Origin: Cordilura impudica
Lineage: Eukaryota > Arthropoda > Insecta > Diptera > Scathophagidae
NCBI GenBank assembly: GCA_963682025.1
Contig: OY821518.1
Span: 150,568,243-150,632,242, forward strand
Length of the DNA stretch: 64,000 bases
Direction of reading: 5' to 3'
Below, one piece after another: positions 22,429 to 34,955 of this stretch. Position 1 is the stretch's first letter, and each line of letters starts with the position of its first letter. A program made the translations under genes and the position numbers. A model generated the notes under the pieces. It saw nothing but the letters and a program-made list of their open reading frames with translations. It was not told where the DNA came from and did no database searches.

Positions 22429-23170
22429 ATACCCTATACCACTATGTGGTTTGGGTATAATGACTTTGTGCTGCTGTTTGTAACAACCAAAAATACCTAG
22501 ACCCATCTTTTATTATACCGATCGAATCAGAATCACTTTTTGAATCGATTTAACTATGTCCGTCCGTCTGTGTGTCCATGTAAAGCTTGTAATCAAACTA
22601 CAGGTCGCAAATGTGAATATATTTTGATGAAATTTTGTATATAAGCTTTCATTGGCCATAGGATGAACGCTATTGAAATTCGGTCTATGTTTAGACCTAG
22701 CCCCCATACAAATGACCCATATGAAACCGACATTAAGTGCCATAAGATCCAAATTATAATATAGATCTCAGTCAAATTGGGTTTGTACGTGTTTATTATA
22801 TCCATTAATCAGTAGTCCAAAAATAATCCCTATAGTACAATTCTTAGTCATAGGTCCCATATAGAGCTGCTTCCCGATCCTCACTTAAATCTATCAAAAA
22901 ACAAAAATTTTATACAGATTTTTCTCAAATTCGGTTTGTATAAATTTTTTCAAAATATAAGTGACTTTACCAAATATGGTCAAGATCGGTACATTTTTCG
23001 ACCTAGTCCCCATATAAATATAGCACCCGATATGATCTTTTTGATATCTGCAGCCAAAAAAATTAATAACAATGGCACTCCAATTAGATGGACCCAAAGA
23101 TAGGGTCTGTAAACCATGGTATATGGTGTCATATGGTCTGTATAGACCGACTATAATTTTCTTACTTGTT
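22429..23170 (+). mobile_element. Family B Helentron-like element (B2)
   Basis: Starts TATACCCTATACCACTATG, carries GTCCGTCCGTCTGTGTGTCC near 22558, and ends GACCGACTATAATTTTCTTA then CTTGTT. Comparison with hAT copy 1 (1495-1530) shows a clean insertion into a T-run with no target duplication. No coding capacity. Confidence 0.85.
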
Positions 23171-23294
23171 TAATATTAACTTTAATAATTAACATAAACT
23201 TAAGCACTGATACCCTTAATTGAGTTTTATCTTCGGTCCACAACTTGTTCATCAAAGAACACACGTTCAACCGGCGCATTTGTACTAGGCAAAC

Positions 23295-23365
<71 letters not shown>

Positions 23366-23870
23366 CTATAATTTTTGCATTTGCATGGTTTAGGTAATTG
23401 CTTTTAAAATGTTTAAATACATCCACCCAACGGTTTTACGTAGAAATATTTTGTTGATTCCATTCATCAATTTTCTGCGATGTTACGTATTTAGATACGA
23501 GTCAATATTCATCGAATACTTCCGTATCTTTATTGCAATCGATATGTTCTTTTTCGATCAATACATCTAGAACTTTTTGAACATCTTCTCACTGTGGTAC
23601 TTCTGTTAAATTTTCCCATTAAGTTTTTCTAAATCTTTGTTATAAACAGTCCATTGCTCTTAATACTCTCGACTAGTTTTATAAAATTCTTTAGCCTTAA
23701 TTTTCACGAAATTCTCGTCAATATCGGTGTAACCATCTTCTTTTAATTTTTCAAATAAACCACGAACTGAATATGGAAGAAAGTGAGTTGTCACTTTCTG
23801 AAACAAATTCTGTTTTAATTTGTTAATTTCACTTGCTGCTTCAATTTTTTTTGCCAATTTACAAAGTTTT
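23171..23870 (-). pseudogene. hAT copy 2 transposase remnant
   Basis: Matches hAT copy 1: KQNLFQKVTTHFLPYSVRGL near 23820-23770 and MNKLWTEDKTQLRVSVLKF near 23250. The conserved PxERVF segment is damaged (a missing base changes the frame), and a TA repeat has expanded just upstream of it. Non-functional. Confidence 0.75.
23297..23361. repeat. (TA)n microsatellite
   Basis: About 32 uninterrupted TA units inside the hAT copy. The sister copy at 1632-1645 has only AAAATATATTC at the same place, so the tract expanded after the copies separated. Confidence 0.95.
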
Positions 23871-25113
23871 GTGGTAATTATACGACTACATAAAATTTAC
23901 AATAAATTTTGTTTCACCCCGTCAATTTAAATTTTTTTAAGTCTTTTTAGTGTCTAAGCAAATCTGACTCAATACGATAAAATTGTTGAAAAAAAAGCCG
24001 AAAACTTTTTGGTATCGTGTGGATCGAAAAAGTACAATTTGCTTGTCTGGTTGGTACAATAACAAAAAACATATTTTCCATCCCTGGGTATGTTAGTTTT
24101 TGTTCTGTACTGCAGTTTGGCCTCTTCTATATTAAAACCCTTTGATTAAGTACAAAAACATCATTACAAAAAAAAAAAATAAAAATAAACCAATTACTCT
24201 ATTTTTGTCTCTTGTGTTTCATACTAGAAGATTCCAGCGCCCGAAATTCGAGTGCAATTTCTAGACTGCTTTGTATTTCAACTTAGCCAATTCACAAACC
24301 AACACTCTTATAGTTTATTATTATTGTGAATGAAGATAACAAACTAATTAACAAACACATTAACAAATTTAATAAAACACACATAGCGTACGTATAATTT
24401 TATGTATGTGTTAGTAGCAACTTTAAATGCAATTTACTCAAAATAAAGGAAAAAATTAAAAAATCTGAAATCTGCAAAATGGCTAAAAGGAAATTCCTTT
24501 CAAATAATTTACGTTTGGTCAAAATCGGTATAAAACGATAGAACAAAACATCGGTCACAAGTAATCGCCTATATAGATTTATTCATATTCTGCAACAAAG
24601 AAAGAAAAGATGATTTTTGTATTGCTGCATTTCAGGTTAACCAAGCAAATTTGTAGAACTGCAATTTCTATTTTTTGCAATGTTTTTTTTTTTGTTTTTT
24701 TGTTTTTTAATTATTAGTTCGACGGGCAACGTACAAGTAAAACGCAAAGTATTCTTATTTTGAGAGGGGATACAATTTTTTCTTTTTTTCTTTTTAAGAA
24801 CAGTAATTTAAGTTTATGTACCATGAATTGATTCAACCAAATTCATAAGAAATTCAGTTAAATCGTTTTAAATATTTTTTAGATGAAATTATTTTTCAGC
24901 TGACGTGATGTATTTTAACATACATATATAAAAAAAACTATCTTTGATGAATTTGAAGATTTGCTCTTACATTTTTGAACAAATCAACTATCCCTTTTTT
25001 CGAATTTCTGAAAACGGGACATTTTTGCATCCCCGAGTTGTTGTCGGGGACAACGGGACAAAGTAGCTGAAAACGGGACGGTCCCGTTCAAAACGGGACG
25101 TATGGTCACGTTA

Positions 25114-26056
25114 TTCATATCCCACTTATGGCTTGGATAGTATAGCAAATTATTTATTACAAAATTTCCAATTCTAAAACAGAGAGGCAATAGTGATGTT
25201 AACCGTTTAAGACTATTTCTTTATTATACAATTTAGGTTTTATGGCAAAATTATTCGAGAGAAAGTGGATATTGGATATTTTCAATCGAGTAATGTTTCA
25301 AATATGGTGATTTGATTTTCCAATTAACTTTTTTCATACAAAACCCGTCAAAAATTACATGTTTTATTGAATATCACAACATTTAGGACATGCTTGGACA
25401 TGTTATATATACCTTTGATCGCGTCTTGAAAAAACCTATCATGCGGTACCCCTATTGGATATGTTGAATTGGAGAAAGAGAAAATATGTGAACTTCTCCG
25501 AGAAAAGGGACCTAGTGTGTCAAAAAACGGGTTGTGTCAAAAACGGTGGATTCTGGTACCTAAAAGGGTGTAGAAACTTTAAATGCGTTTTTTTCTCAAA
25601 ACTTAATTTTCACACACTAGGTCCCTTTTTTCGGAGAAGGTCACATATATTCAAAAAACTAAAAAATATACCTTTTTAAAAACGGTCCAGCCCGCAAGGG
25701 GTCAACGCTAGACCAGAAATATTCCATTTTTACATATAAGAAATACAAATTTTTGTCTACGTTTTTCATCAAATTTAAAAACTGTTATTTTAAAAGATAT
25801 TTTTCACTAAATTATTAAAATCTGTTTCTCTTGATTGTTTTATTTTTTAAGTTCAACATAGGAACAATCAATGACAATGTGTAATTAATTACAAGACTAT
25901 TTCACAAATACATGGAACTGTAAATGGTATTTATCGAAAACTCAATTATATATCATGCACTGTCAGTGCAATTGAAGAAATCACTATTACTTATACTTTG
26001 TAATGTGTAATTGAGTTTTGTACTCTATATTGTCCAATTTATATTGTTAATTATCA
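25114..26056. other. Intergenic DNA with a strong hairpin
   Basis: No gene recognised. A 36-nt inverted repeat at 25485-25520 and 25612-25647, with few mismatches, is the only clear structure (see findings). The remainder is AT-rich and unassigned. Confidence 0.6.
25485..25647. repeat. Inverted repeat, 36-nt arms
   Basis: The left arm contains CTTCTCCGAGAAAAGGGACC and TAGTGTGT; the right arm is its inverse with two or three mismatches. The loop is about 91 nt. It lies in otherwise unassigned DNA and has no repeat partner elsewhere in the window. Confidence 0.85.
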
Positions 26057-28514
26057 GGTTAATTATCAGGTTTTTTAAGTTTTTCTTTATTTTATTTTTA
26101 TATAATTTTTTGACATTATTATACCCTCCACTCCAGTGTGCAGAGGGTATATATAAGTTTGTCATTCCGTTTGTAATAATTAGAAAAAAAAATTTGGACC
26201 CCATAAAATATATATATTTGTGATCCTTATAACAACCGGAGTTGATATAGCGATGTCCGTCTGTCCGTCTGTCCGTCTGTCCGTCTGTCCGTCTGTCCGT
26301 CTGTGGAAATCACGATGACGGCATCAATCGGGCAGCTAGGGTGCTCGTTGGCATAAAAAATGATTCATTAACATCCTGAAAAGTTTGCTATTTAAAATCG
26401 TCCAAATCGGTCAATTAGGGCCCGAGATTTGAATGAAGAACTAAAAAAAGTCTTGAAAAAATATAATTTTCTATGTTGTTCTTGTCACGATCACGCCCTC
26501 AATAGGATAGCTAGGGTGATAATTTTTAGTGAGAATGATTCACCAAATTCATGGGAAGATTTCTACTTCAAAAATCATTAAAATCGGTGGAACAGGTCCA
26601 GGTAAATCTATGAAAAATTAAAAAAAAAATGAAAAACATGATGTTTCCATATTGTTCCTGTTGTTATTCTAAATGTTGCATTGTTGTCATAGCTGGACTT
26701 GTTGTTTTTGTGGTCGTTGTGGTAATAATATAATAAAAACAAACCCTTTGTACATTTTTTTGTGAACTCTGGTAGAAAATTTTAAAAGTTTCCATTGTTT
26801 TGGCATCACTAAAAAAATTTGTTAGATCATTTCTGTCATTGCCACGAGCCTGCATGCAAAATTTCAGATCGATTGGCTGACGGGAAAGGGGCTAAAAATC
26901 GATCCAAAATTTTGTCGACAAGCAGACACTACCAGTTAATATAAAGGCAGTAAGTAAAGGGAGTAAAAGTTCACCAATAATTTAAAAAACAAATTTTTAT
27001 GTATTAATTTATTTAAAGAAAAAAATAATTAAATGAAATAGTAATAATAATAAAAAAAAATAATATACAATACAAAAAAAAAAAGAATATATAAATAAAA
27101 TAAAATAAAATAAAGATAAATGCATTCATGGCATTATAATACATATAAAAGGTCAATGTTTTCTACCCGTAATCGTAACGAGTCAGTTGTTTTTTTTTAC
27201 ATGAAAATCATTTAAAACAGTTACCGAACGTAACCGGAACGTCCCAATACTTTTCATGTGAAAAAAAGGCTGACACGTTACGTAACAGTTACATGTCGCT
27301 AACTTGTTCTTTACACAGGCTACTGCTTTTGCAGCCAACTTCAAGTCTATTTATATAGTTTCGTAAGCATAACTGATAAAATTGTTTCTATTATTTTTTG
27401 CTGTAAGTAATAAATTATAAATATACTGAATTTGCAAACTAAAATGGATACATATATTGGAGGTGCTTTAATACAAAAGAGTTAACGAAACAAAATCAAA
27501 AAAAAACAACTCTACAACAGCAACAATGGCAGTCATATGTTCTTCAAATAGAAAAAAAAAAACTGCAAGTGTGTTTTGTTGGCTACAAAACAAAAATAGT
27601 GTTGACAATATAACAAAATATGTAAAAGAAGTTAGTGCTATGAAATATTTTATTTTGTTTAAAAAAAAAATCGCAAAATGAAAGGCTATAATTCCATTAA
27701 TAATCAAAAGGCGTTAAACTAATTTATTTATTTTTACGTTGTACTAATGCATTTTAAATAAGTAAAAGTAATTGTATATTTAAATAAAAAGCATTTGTAT
27801 TATATGTTGCTGTCGTATTCAGAAAAATCAACGACTATACGACTACAAATGCTGCTGCCAGCAGTCGTCTATGTGTTTCATTCATGATGTTGCATTTTTT
27901 TGCGAGCAATACTTACATATATTCTAAATAAAGAAATAATAGTTCTTTTCATACTGCGAAATCTATACAAATATATGTACAAATACTATATGTCAAATTT
28001 CAAATTTGCAATAATTGATACATTTTTGAAAGAAAATTGTATAATATGAAATGTCTTTAATTTATTTCATAGAAAACAATTTTTTGAGGTGCGTGGATTT
28101 TCCATATTTACTGTTTTACTATTTTCGTAATGAGGTTAAATGAGTTAAAAAGAATTTAATATATTTGAAAATATTAGGTGAGGATCCTCAAGATGTAATA
28201 TACGATCGGTCTAAAACTTTTCACTTAGAGCCACAGTTAAATTCGAAACAACAAAAACCCATATATTTTGTGCATAAAGTTTAATATTAAATGTGCTTTT
28301 CTGAAATGCCTATATATTTTTTCTCATTCATTTCTGACCATCTTCAATGTAAATTTACCAAAGTTTTTTTTATTGCAATATGTATATAAAACTTAAAAAT
28401 TTAATATTTTTTATTGTGTATTAACTTATTATTCTGCGATTTTCATTACATCACAAAATATTACAAATTGGCACTACTGTTTCAAAAACAGAAAACTTCT
28501 AAATCAGTTGAAAA

Positions 28515-29063
28515 CAGTTGATCTGTAAAACTGTGTGTGAAATTGTGTCAAATAAAATTACAAATATTAATAAATATAATAATACATATATATATATATT
28601 ATTAATTTTGTTAAGAATTAGCACAAAATTGATTTTCCATTTTGCATTTCATTTATAAAGAATTCTGCCATATTTTGTTAAAGGGAAAATCCATTTTTGT
28701 TATATTAAAAAAAACAGACTTGCATTTAATTTTTCCGTGACTGCCTCAATAATTGCGTAGATGCCACCAAAATATTTTTTCTAATTAAAACAGTTGATCT
28801 GTAAAACTGTGTGTGAAATTGTGTCAAATAAAATTACAAATATTAATAAATATAATAATACATATATATATTTTATTAATTTTGTTAAGAATTAGCACAA
28901 AATTGATTTTCCATTTTGCATTTCATTTATAAAGAATTCTGCCATATTTTGTTAAAGGGAAAATCCATTTTTGTTATATTAAAAAAAACAGACTTGCATT
29001 TAATTTTTCCGTGACTGCCTCAATAATTGCGTAGATGCCACCACAATATTTTTTCTAATTAAA
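28515..29063 (+). repeat. 276-bp tandem duplication
   Basis: Two units (28515-28790, 28791-29063), nearly identical, from CAGTTGATCTGTAAAACTGT to TTTTCTAATTAAA. A single diverged copy of the second half occurs at about 31865-32010 in the neighbouring family A unit, so the duplication is specific to this copy. Confidence 0.92.
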
Positions 29064-29134
29064 TATTAACTAATATCTAACTAGAATTATGATTTATTCT
29101 GACTAAAAAGTTCCAATTAAAAGTTATTCATCAC

Positions 29135-29330
29135 AATTATGAATATTCTCAAGGAATTTCTTTCTCACGGAAAATACATTTCTCGAGAAAAAAATTCCTC
29201 CAATTATAAATTCCGCGTGAACAAAAAATGATTAACTGGCATCATCGAATTTCGAAGCCACTTGCTTTGCTTATTGACAATTTATTTTCTATTTTTTGTG
29301 TGTGTGCAAGCGACCCTACAATAAATGTCC
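29135..29330 (+). repeat. Dispersed repeat shared with 62155-62350
   Basis: About 195 bp from TATGAATATTCTCAAGGAAT to TTTTTGTGTGTG, present in inverse orientation at 62155-62350. It includes the palindrome TTTCTCGAGAAA. Family unknown. Confidence 0.85.
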
Positions 29331-30195
29331 CACTAAACATTTTTGTTTGCTATCAAGTTGAGGTGCATTTGAGATCAAATACATTTTTCAAATCTCCAAC
29401 GTTAATTCTCAAATGCCCTCAATAGTTCGAATATAGTCTTCTCAACTTAAAAGGCACATTTTTTATATGGCGATTTTCATAGTTATCAAATTGAGAAATT
29501 TGTGATTCTCAACTTGATAGCAAAGAAATATTTCCAATCGGTATCAAATGGAAGGTACGGAATTGCCATATTAAAAAATATTATACTAATTTTAGAAATG
29601 AAAACAATTACTTTTTTTAATGTTTCAATTTTCAATTTAATTTCATTATATATTTAACATTACTATGTACATATTTAACATTAAATGTACATATTATGTA
29701 CATTTTTTAAAATCTAGAATTAAAAATAAATGAATTAATTAGTTGTACATTTTTTGAAAAATTTGACAAAAAGCAGAAATAATTAAAAATATATCAATGA
29801 TTTATTTGTACTTTTTTGGCATTTTTTAATTTAATTTATTATTTATGACATATTTAAATAATATCTCAGACTTAACACAAATCGTATTCAAGTTGAAAAA
29901 ATGTTTGGTCTCAAGTGGAGAAAAGTGTTGGATATCCAATTGAGAGTAAAAATGTTTCCCAAAGATTGGAAAAAATGTTAAGTCTCAACTTGATGTCAAG
30001 TTGAAAGCAAACAAGGAGAAAAATTGTTCAACCCAAGTTGAGAATTACATTTCACATCAATTTAAGAACTTAACTTTTCTCCAACATTGGCGAAATAATA
30101 TTTCAATGCATACTGGGGAATGACCGAAACTAACACATAAACAGTTTTTTCCTATTTGAAAAACATATGACTCATTGTTGCTGTTGTAGAGTTGT

Positions 30196-33100
30196 TATAC
30201 CCTCCACTCCAGTGTGCAGAGGGTATATATAAGTTTGTCATTCCGTTTGTAATAATTAGAAAAAAAATTTTGGACCCCATAAAATTTATATATTTGTGAT
30301 CCTTATAACAACCGGAGTTGATATAGCGATGTCCGTCTGTCCGTCTGTGGAAATCACGATGACGGCATCAATCCGGCAGCTAGGGTACTCGTTGACATAA
30401 AAATGATTCACTAACATCCTGAGAAATTTGCTATTTAAAATCGTCCAAATCGGTCGATTAGGGCCCGAGATTTGAATGAAGAACTAAAAAAGTCTTGAAA
30501 AAAAAATAATTTTCTATGTTGTTCTTGTCACGATCACGCCCTCAATAGTGCAGCTACAGTGATCATTTTTAGTGAGAATGATTCACCAAATTCATGGAAA
30601 GATTTCTACTTCAAAAATCATTAAAATCGGTGGAACAGGTCCAGGGAAATCTCTGAAAAAGTAAAAAAAAATAAAAAAAAACATGATATTTCTATATTGT
30701 TCTTGTTGTTATTCTAAATGTTGCATTGTTTTCATAGCTGGACTTGTTGTTTTTGTGGTCGTTATGGTAATAATATAACAAAAACAAACCCTTTGTACAT
30801 TTTTTTATCAACTCTGGTAGAAAAATTTAAAAGTTTCCATTGTTTTGGCATCACTAAAAAAATATGTTAGATCATTTCTGTCATCGCCACAAGCCTGCCT
30901 GCAAAATTTCAGATCGATTGGGTCACGGGAAAGTGGTTAAAATCGATCCAAAATTTTTTCGACAAGCAGACACTACGAGTTAATATAAAGGGAGTAAAAA
31001 TTCACCAACATCTAAAGCAAATAATGCTAAAATACCTAGTTGTTAATAAAAAAAACAATTGGGCAATTCACAATGGGTAATGTATCGTTGTATCTCTTGT
31101 ATCGTGTATCACTTTACAATAGTGTAAAATTGTTGTTGGTAATTTTCACTGAAAAATCTGATACACGATCCAACTTCATTTGCTATGTTTAGTAAATGTT
31201 GTATATTGTATCATAACATATCAGTTCCAAGTGAATGCCAGTTTTTATGAAAAAGAAAAAACAAATACATACAATATTATCAGCATAAATAATTATAAAA
31301 TAAAATATGGCAAATAACGCAAATACATCGATAAGTTTATTTATATAAAAATTAATGTTTATATTTTTAGTATGTATTTTCTCTTTCAGTACCAACCAAA
31401 ACATTTAACATTTTTTTTTCATTATAAATTAAAATGCAAGAGGTACGTAACTAAAACTCCAGGGTACATCTCACGACCACAAAGCAAACACTGACAAGTG
31501 TTTTCTCTTATACAAAATAGCAGAAGCGACGAAGCGATCTTTCCTCGTTGGATCGAAAATTACTAAAGAAAGCGTTTTACAATATGAAAATACAACTGAG
31601 TGTTCACAACAAATGATTGTATTGTGTATTTCAATACAACATACAATATACAACACCTGTTGTGAATTGCCCAAATGTAAATTTAGCAAAAAAATTTATG
31701 TATTAATTTATTTAAAGAGAAAAACACAAAAATAACGTTTGATGTTGTATTTTTTGTGTGTAATATTTAAATATACATACATACACATATTATATAATAC
31801 AAATAATGTACATATATTATATATATGTATGTATGTATATTCATAGTAACTGCATGTTAGAAATAAATCGGTTATTTTATTTACATAAAATTCTGCAGTA
31901 TTTTGTTGTGGGGAAAATACATTTCTTTTGTATAACAGAGTGTCACTTCATTTTGCTCAGCGTGACTATGCCACAGTAGATGCCGCCATAATTTTTGTTT
32001 GTTCTAATTAGCTTTGCAATAGTTATTTATATTTTAACATGAATGTTAATATTTTCAACCAGATATCATACAGAACAATGTTAAGAGTATACACGGGTTG
32101 GTCTTTTATTTCATACGTTTTTTCATTATTCTTTTACAAATATGAACATAAGTTTGGCATATTACCCACCAATCTCACATCACACTGCAAGTTCGAAAAA
32201 CTCAATACACTCACATTTTTTTTACTAATACACACACATTTTCCGCAGTGGTCACACTAATGGCACCAAATTTTTCGTGCGAATAGTGGCAGACACTAAC
32301 GATGATTAATGTTACCCTGTTATAAATTTAATGCAAATTTACTGGATTCTGTAAAATTGTAATTAAAGTTTTAACTTGTTAAATCTATTATAATGATTTA
32401 TTTTTTGAAATGCGCATACAAAAACGCAAGTTTGTTAATTATAGAGCATAAATATTATTAACTATTATTAAAATAATACTAATAATAATAAATGTAAACA
32501 TTTTCCCTCAAACATGTGCCTGTATAATAAACTTGGTAACTCTACTTAAAATAAAATAAGAGAGAGAAGTATACAAATGTTTTCAAGTTTACGCTTCGAC
32601 AACATTTTAAAAATGAGATTGCAGTCAGATGTTTGAGCATAAAATTTAATGGCGATGGATTCGACTAATTCGAACAATTTTTCGTTGATAATACGTACAC
32701 AACGATTTTACAATTTCAGTGTGATGTGAGATTGGGGGGTTAACTTTTTGTTGTCTTTACAAAATAGAGTTACCGAGTTCGTCAATGAGTTGTTTGCTTA
32801 CAAAACAGTTCTACATAGTTATATAGAATTATTATTCTGCTTTACCTATAAAATATCTGATTGCGATTACATCTAATTTTTAAAAATTGTTTATAATTAA
32901 TAAAGCATTATTATTCACATAAATACAAAATTTCACTTTTTAAATTTTCCATTCAAATTTAAGAAAATATCAATTATAATAAAAACTGAAAATAAAATTT
33001 CCAATTATAAATTAGAAAATATTAATTGAGTTTCAGAAAATCATATCAAAACGTCGGAAATAATAATTTTAAATTTAGAAATATCTTTACATTTAAAAAT

Positions 33101-33651
33101 GTTTACATTTAAAAAAAATATTGCCATTCAGGAGATATTAATAACTTTTCAGTACCGCGATTCAGTAACTTCTTTTAACGATAGTCGAATTGTAAAAAAA
33201 AAGAAAATTGAAAAATTATCAGTAAAATTTTGAAACGATATTCGCTATTGTTAAAGTCAGCTGTTGTTGTTATCTAAACGACAACCATTTTTGTGTTGTT
33301 TATCCAATCGATAAAAACTTAAATTTTTAGGTTGAAATGTCGTCATACATAAATAAAAATCATGATATAGTGAAAATATTTTGCTTTAATTAAAAAACTT
33401 TTTTATATAAATAAAAAAATTAAATATAACCAAAATGCATGCCGATCAGCAACCACGATGACCAAAAAGCAAACACCGAAATAAATCCGAAATAATAGAA
33501 AAGAAGAAAACCAACCCAAAGAATTTGCTGAAATAATTTGGTATTAAGTTTAACAAATTGTTTACTTTTTCATTTACATTTATTATCAAGACTCAAACCG
33601 AGGTGGAGGGTATCAAAGATTCGGCACAGCCGAATTTAACACTCTTACTTG
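30196..33651 (+). mobile_element. Family A Helentron-like element, second unit, with 3' end
   Basis: Starts TATACCCTCCACTCCAG and ends GGTGGAGGGTATC, then hairpin ATTCGGCACAGCCGAAT, then the terminal ACACTCTTACTTGTTTT. The 5' and 3' TATACCCTCCAC/GTGGAGGGTATC pair is a subterminal inverted repeat. It holds a 616-bp TIR element (31059-31674). The gypsy 5' LTR supplies the empty site for the whole 26121-33651 block: insertion into a T-run with no target duplication. Open frames inside are short and unsupported. Confidence 0.8.
31059..31674. mobile_element. MITE-like element with 15-bp TIRs
   Basis: Ends TTGGGCAATTCACAA and its exact inverse, 616 bp apart. The interior is rich in GTATC/GATAC words (TGTATCGTTGTATCTCTTG and similar) and has no gene. 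Both flanks are family A sequence. No clear TSD, so the superfamily is undetermined. Confidence 0.8.
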
Positions 33652-33959
33652 TTTTTTAATTATTTTTCGCTTTTACAATTGTTTCCGTTAACCATCTCTT
33701 ATTGACTAATTTATTCTACTTCAAAACATCTTTTTGTATACTAGCAAAAATCATGATTTTTTAATTTCAACTTGCGAATAAGCAGTTTAAGCTGTGCGTG
33801 TTGAATAATACGATATTCCCTTTTTTATGGGAATTAAAAATGTTTTTGTAGACATTGCGTCAGCAGAATGTTCGTTGCGCGTGTGAACCAAGAAAAATAC
33901 GAAAATTTAAATATCAAGTTAAGCTTATGCAAAGCTGTCACCTTAACTCCCCCCCTCCG

Positions 33960-34955
33960 TAAGTTGAATCGTCCCGATTCTTAGTGAATAGGAAGGTCAT
34001 TGGTACTGCGAAATTCGCCTTTTAGTTTAGGTGAAGCGGATTGCTCCTCGAGACTCTTAGTTACCGGCGGATGGCCTTCGTTGATTACATTTGTAACCAT
34101 TAAGATATTTTAGTCCTTGACCTAAGTTTGTAAGCCATTGTCAATATAAAGAATCTCAATATAATCATAAGGAGCAAATTATGTGAAAACATCACCTTCC
34201 CTTAGTTGACATTGATGTCAATTTGTCAATACCTATTATTTTAAGTTTCGATAGTACCTTTAAATTGGTTCAACAAGATGGTTCCTGGATACAATTCCTG
34301 TACCGAATTTATATGTTGATTATTTATGACAACGCAATCATGCTAGACAAAAGAGCTGGAATTGACTTATTGACTTATATATTTTATATTTTCTTCGTTA
34401 GAAATACATAACCAATTATATTCTTTACAATTTTCTTTTACTTCGTAAATCTCTTTGTTACATTTTATTATACTTTCAGAAATAATCTTCACAATTTTAT
34501 CTTGTCAATTTTTCACAATTCTTATTATCTATCGCTGGAAGATTTATTATATGGATTATAGTGAGATTTTTTGTAACTATTTTCACTGTTGCCAATTTAA
34601 GGGCTTGTACAAGATCTGTATAAATAAACTTTTCTTTATTTAACAACAATCTACTTCATTCATTTCCCTTTCGGACAGGATAAAAAAATTTATAACTCCC
34701 ATCTTTGACCATTGAAGGACATATTCTACATTGACGATTTCCTCCTTTAAAATTCTCAATTTGTTAGTTATTGTCTCCTCATGTATTTTCCTAACCTCTA
34801 CTAAAGATCTATGATTTTATATTTTCCTTATGTATAATGTTATTTCTAAATATTCTAACTTTATTTCCTATGTCCTCGCATATTTTCTGCTTCTTATATC
34901 TATGGTCTAATTTATTCCTTTTGGCAATAAGTTTCTCAAAAATTTCCTGATTTGG
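33960..34955 (-). pseudogene. Possible gypsy env remnant
   Basis: Between integrase and the polypurine tract, where errantivirus env would sit. Minus-strand frames give a hydrophobic stretch (LLLMIILRFFILTM near 34175-34135) and a polar tail down to about 34000, with many stops. No furin site or fusion-peptide-like segment is recognisable. Position is the main argument, so this is weak. Confidence 0.35.

Larger units (their letters stand above)
22182..25113 (-). mobile_element. hAT DNA transposon copy 2
   Basis: Same family as 1291-8166: ends TAAAGTGACCATA and TATGGTCACGTTA, and the same body throughout, including transposase fragments at 23171-23870. It holds a family B insertion (22429-23170) and lacks element X, preserving the X empty site near 24.7 kb. 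The flanks (GGTATACG on the left, TTCATATC on the right) do not match, so the insertion context has been rearranged since, or one flank was lost. Confidence 0.85.
26121..30195 (+). mobile_element. Family A Helentron-like element, first unit
   Basis: Starts TATACCCTCCACTCCAGTGT, with a 9-bp hairpin (TATACCCTC/GAGGGTATA) and (GTCY)n at 26253-26302. The body to about 26950 matches the unit at 30196. It contains a 276-bp tandem duplication at 28515-29063 and a segment (29135-29330) also found inverted near 62.2 kb. No Rep/helicase frame is present, so it is non-autonomous. Its own 3' end is not seen before the next unit begins, so it is either truncated, interrupted, or joined in tandem. Confidence 0.75.
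26057..33948 (-). repeat. Gypsy 3' LTR, split by family A
   Basis: The pieces 33948-33652 and 26120-26057 together match the 5' LTR at 42084-42444: shared blocks include AACTTGCGAAT, TATGGGAATTAAAAATG, GACATTGCGTCAGCAG and AAAGCTGTCACCTTAA. In element orientation the LTR starts AGTTAAGGTGACAGC, directly after the polypurine tract. Confidence 0.85.

Noticed and set aside
22182..25113. 8-bp target duplication for hAT copy 2
   Set aside because: The flanks GGTATACG and TTCATATC do not match, so no TSD is claimed for this copy.
26253..26302. Regular GTCCGTCT repeats that could be taken for a small CRISPR-like array
   Set aside because: Contiguous 4-bp (GTCY) units without spacers, present in every family A and B copy; this is the proto-microsatellite of the element.
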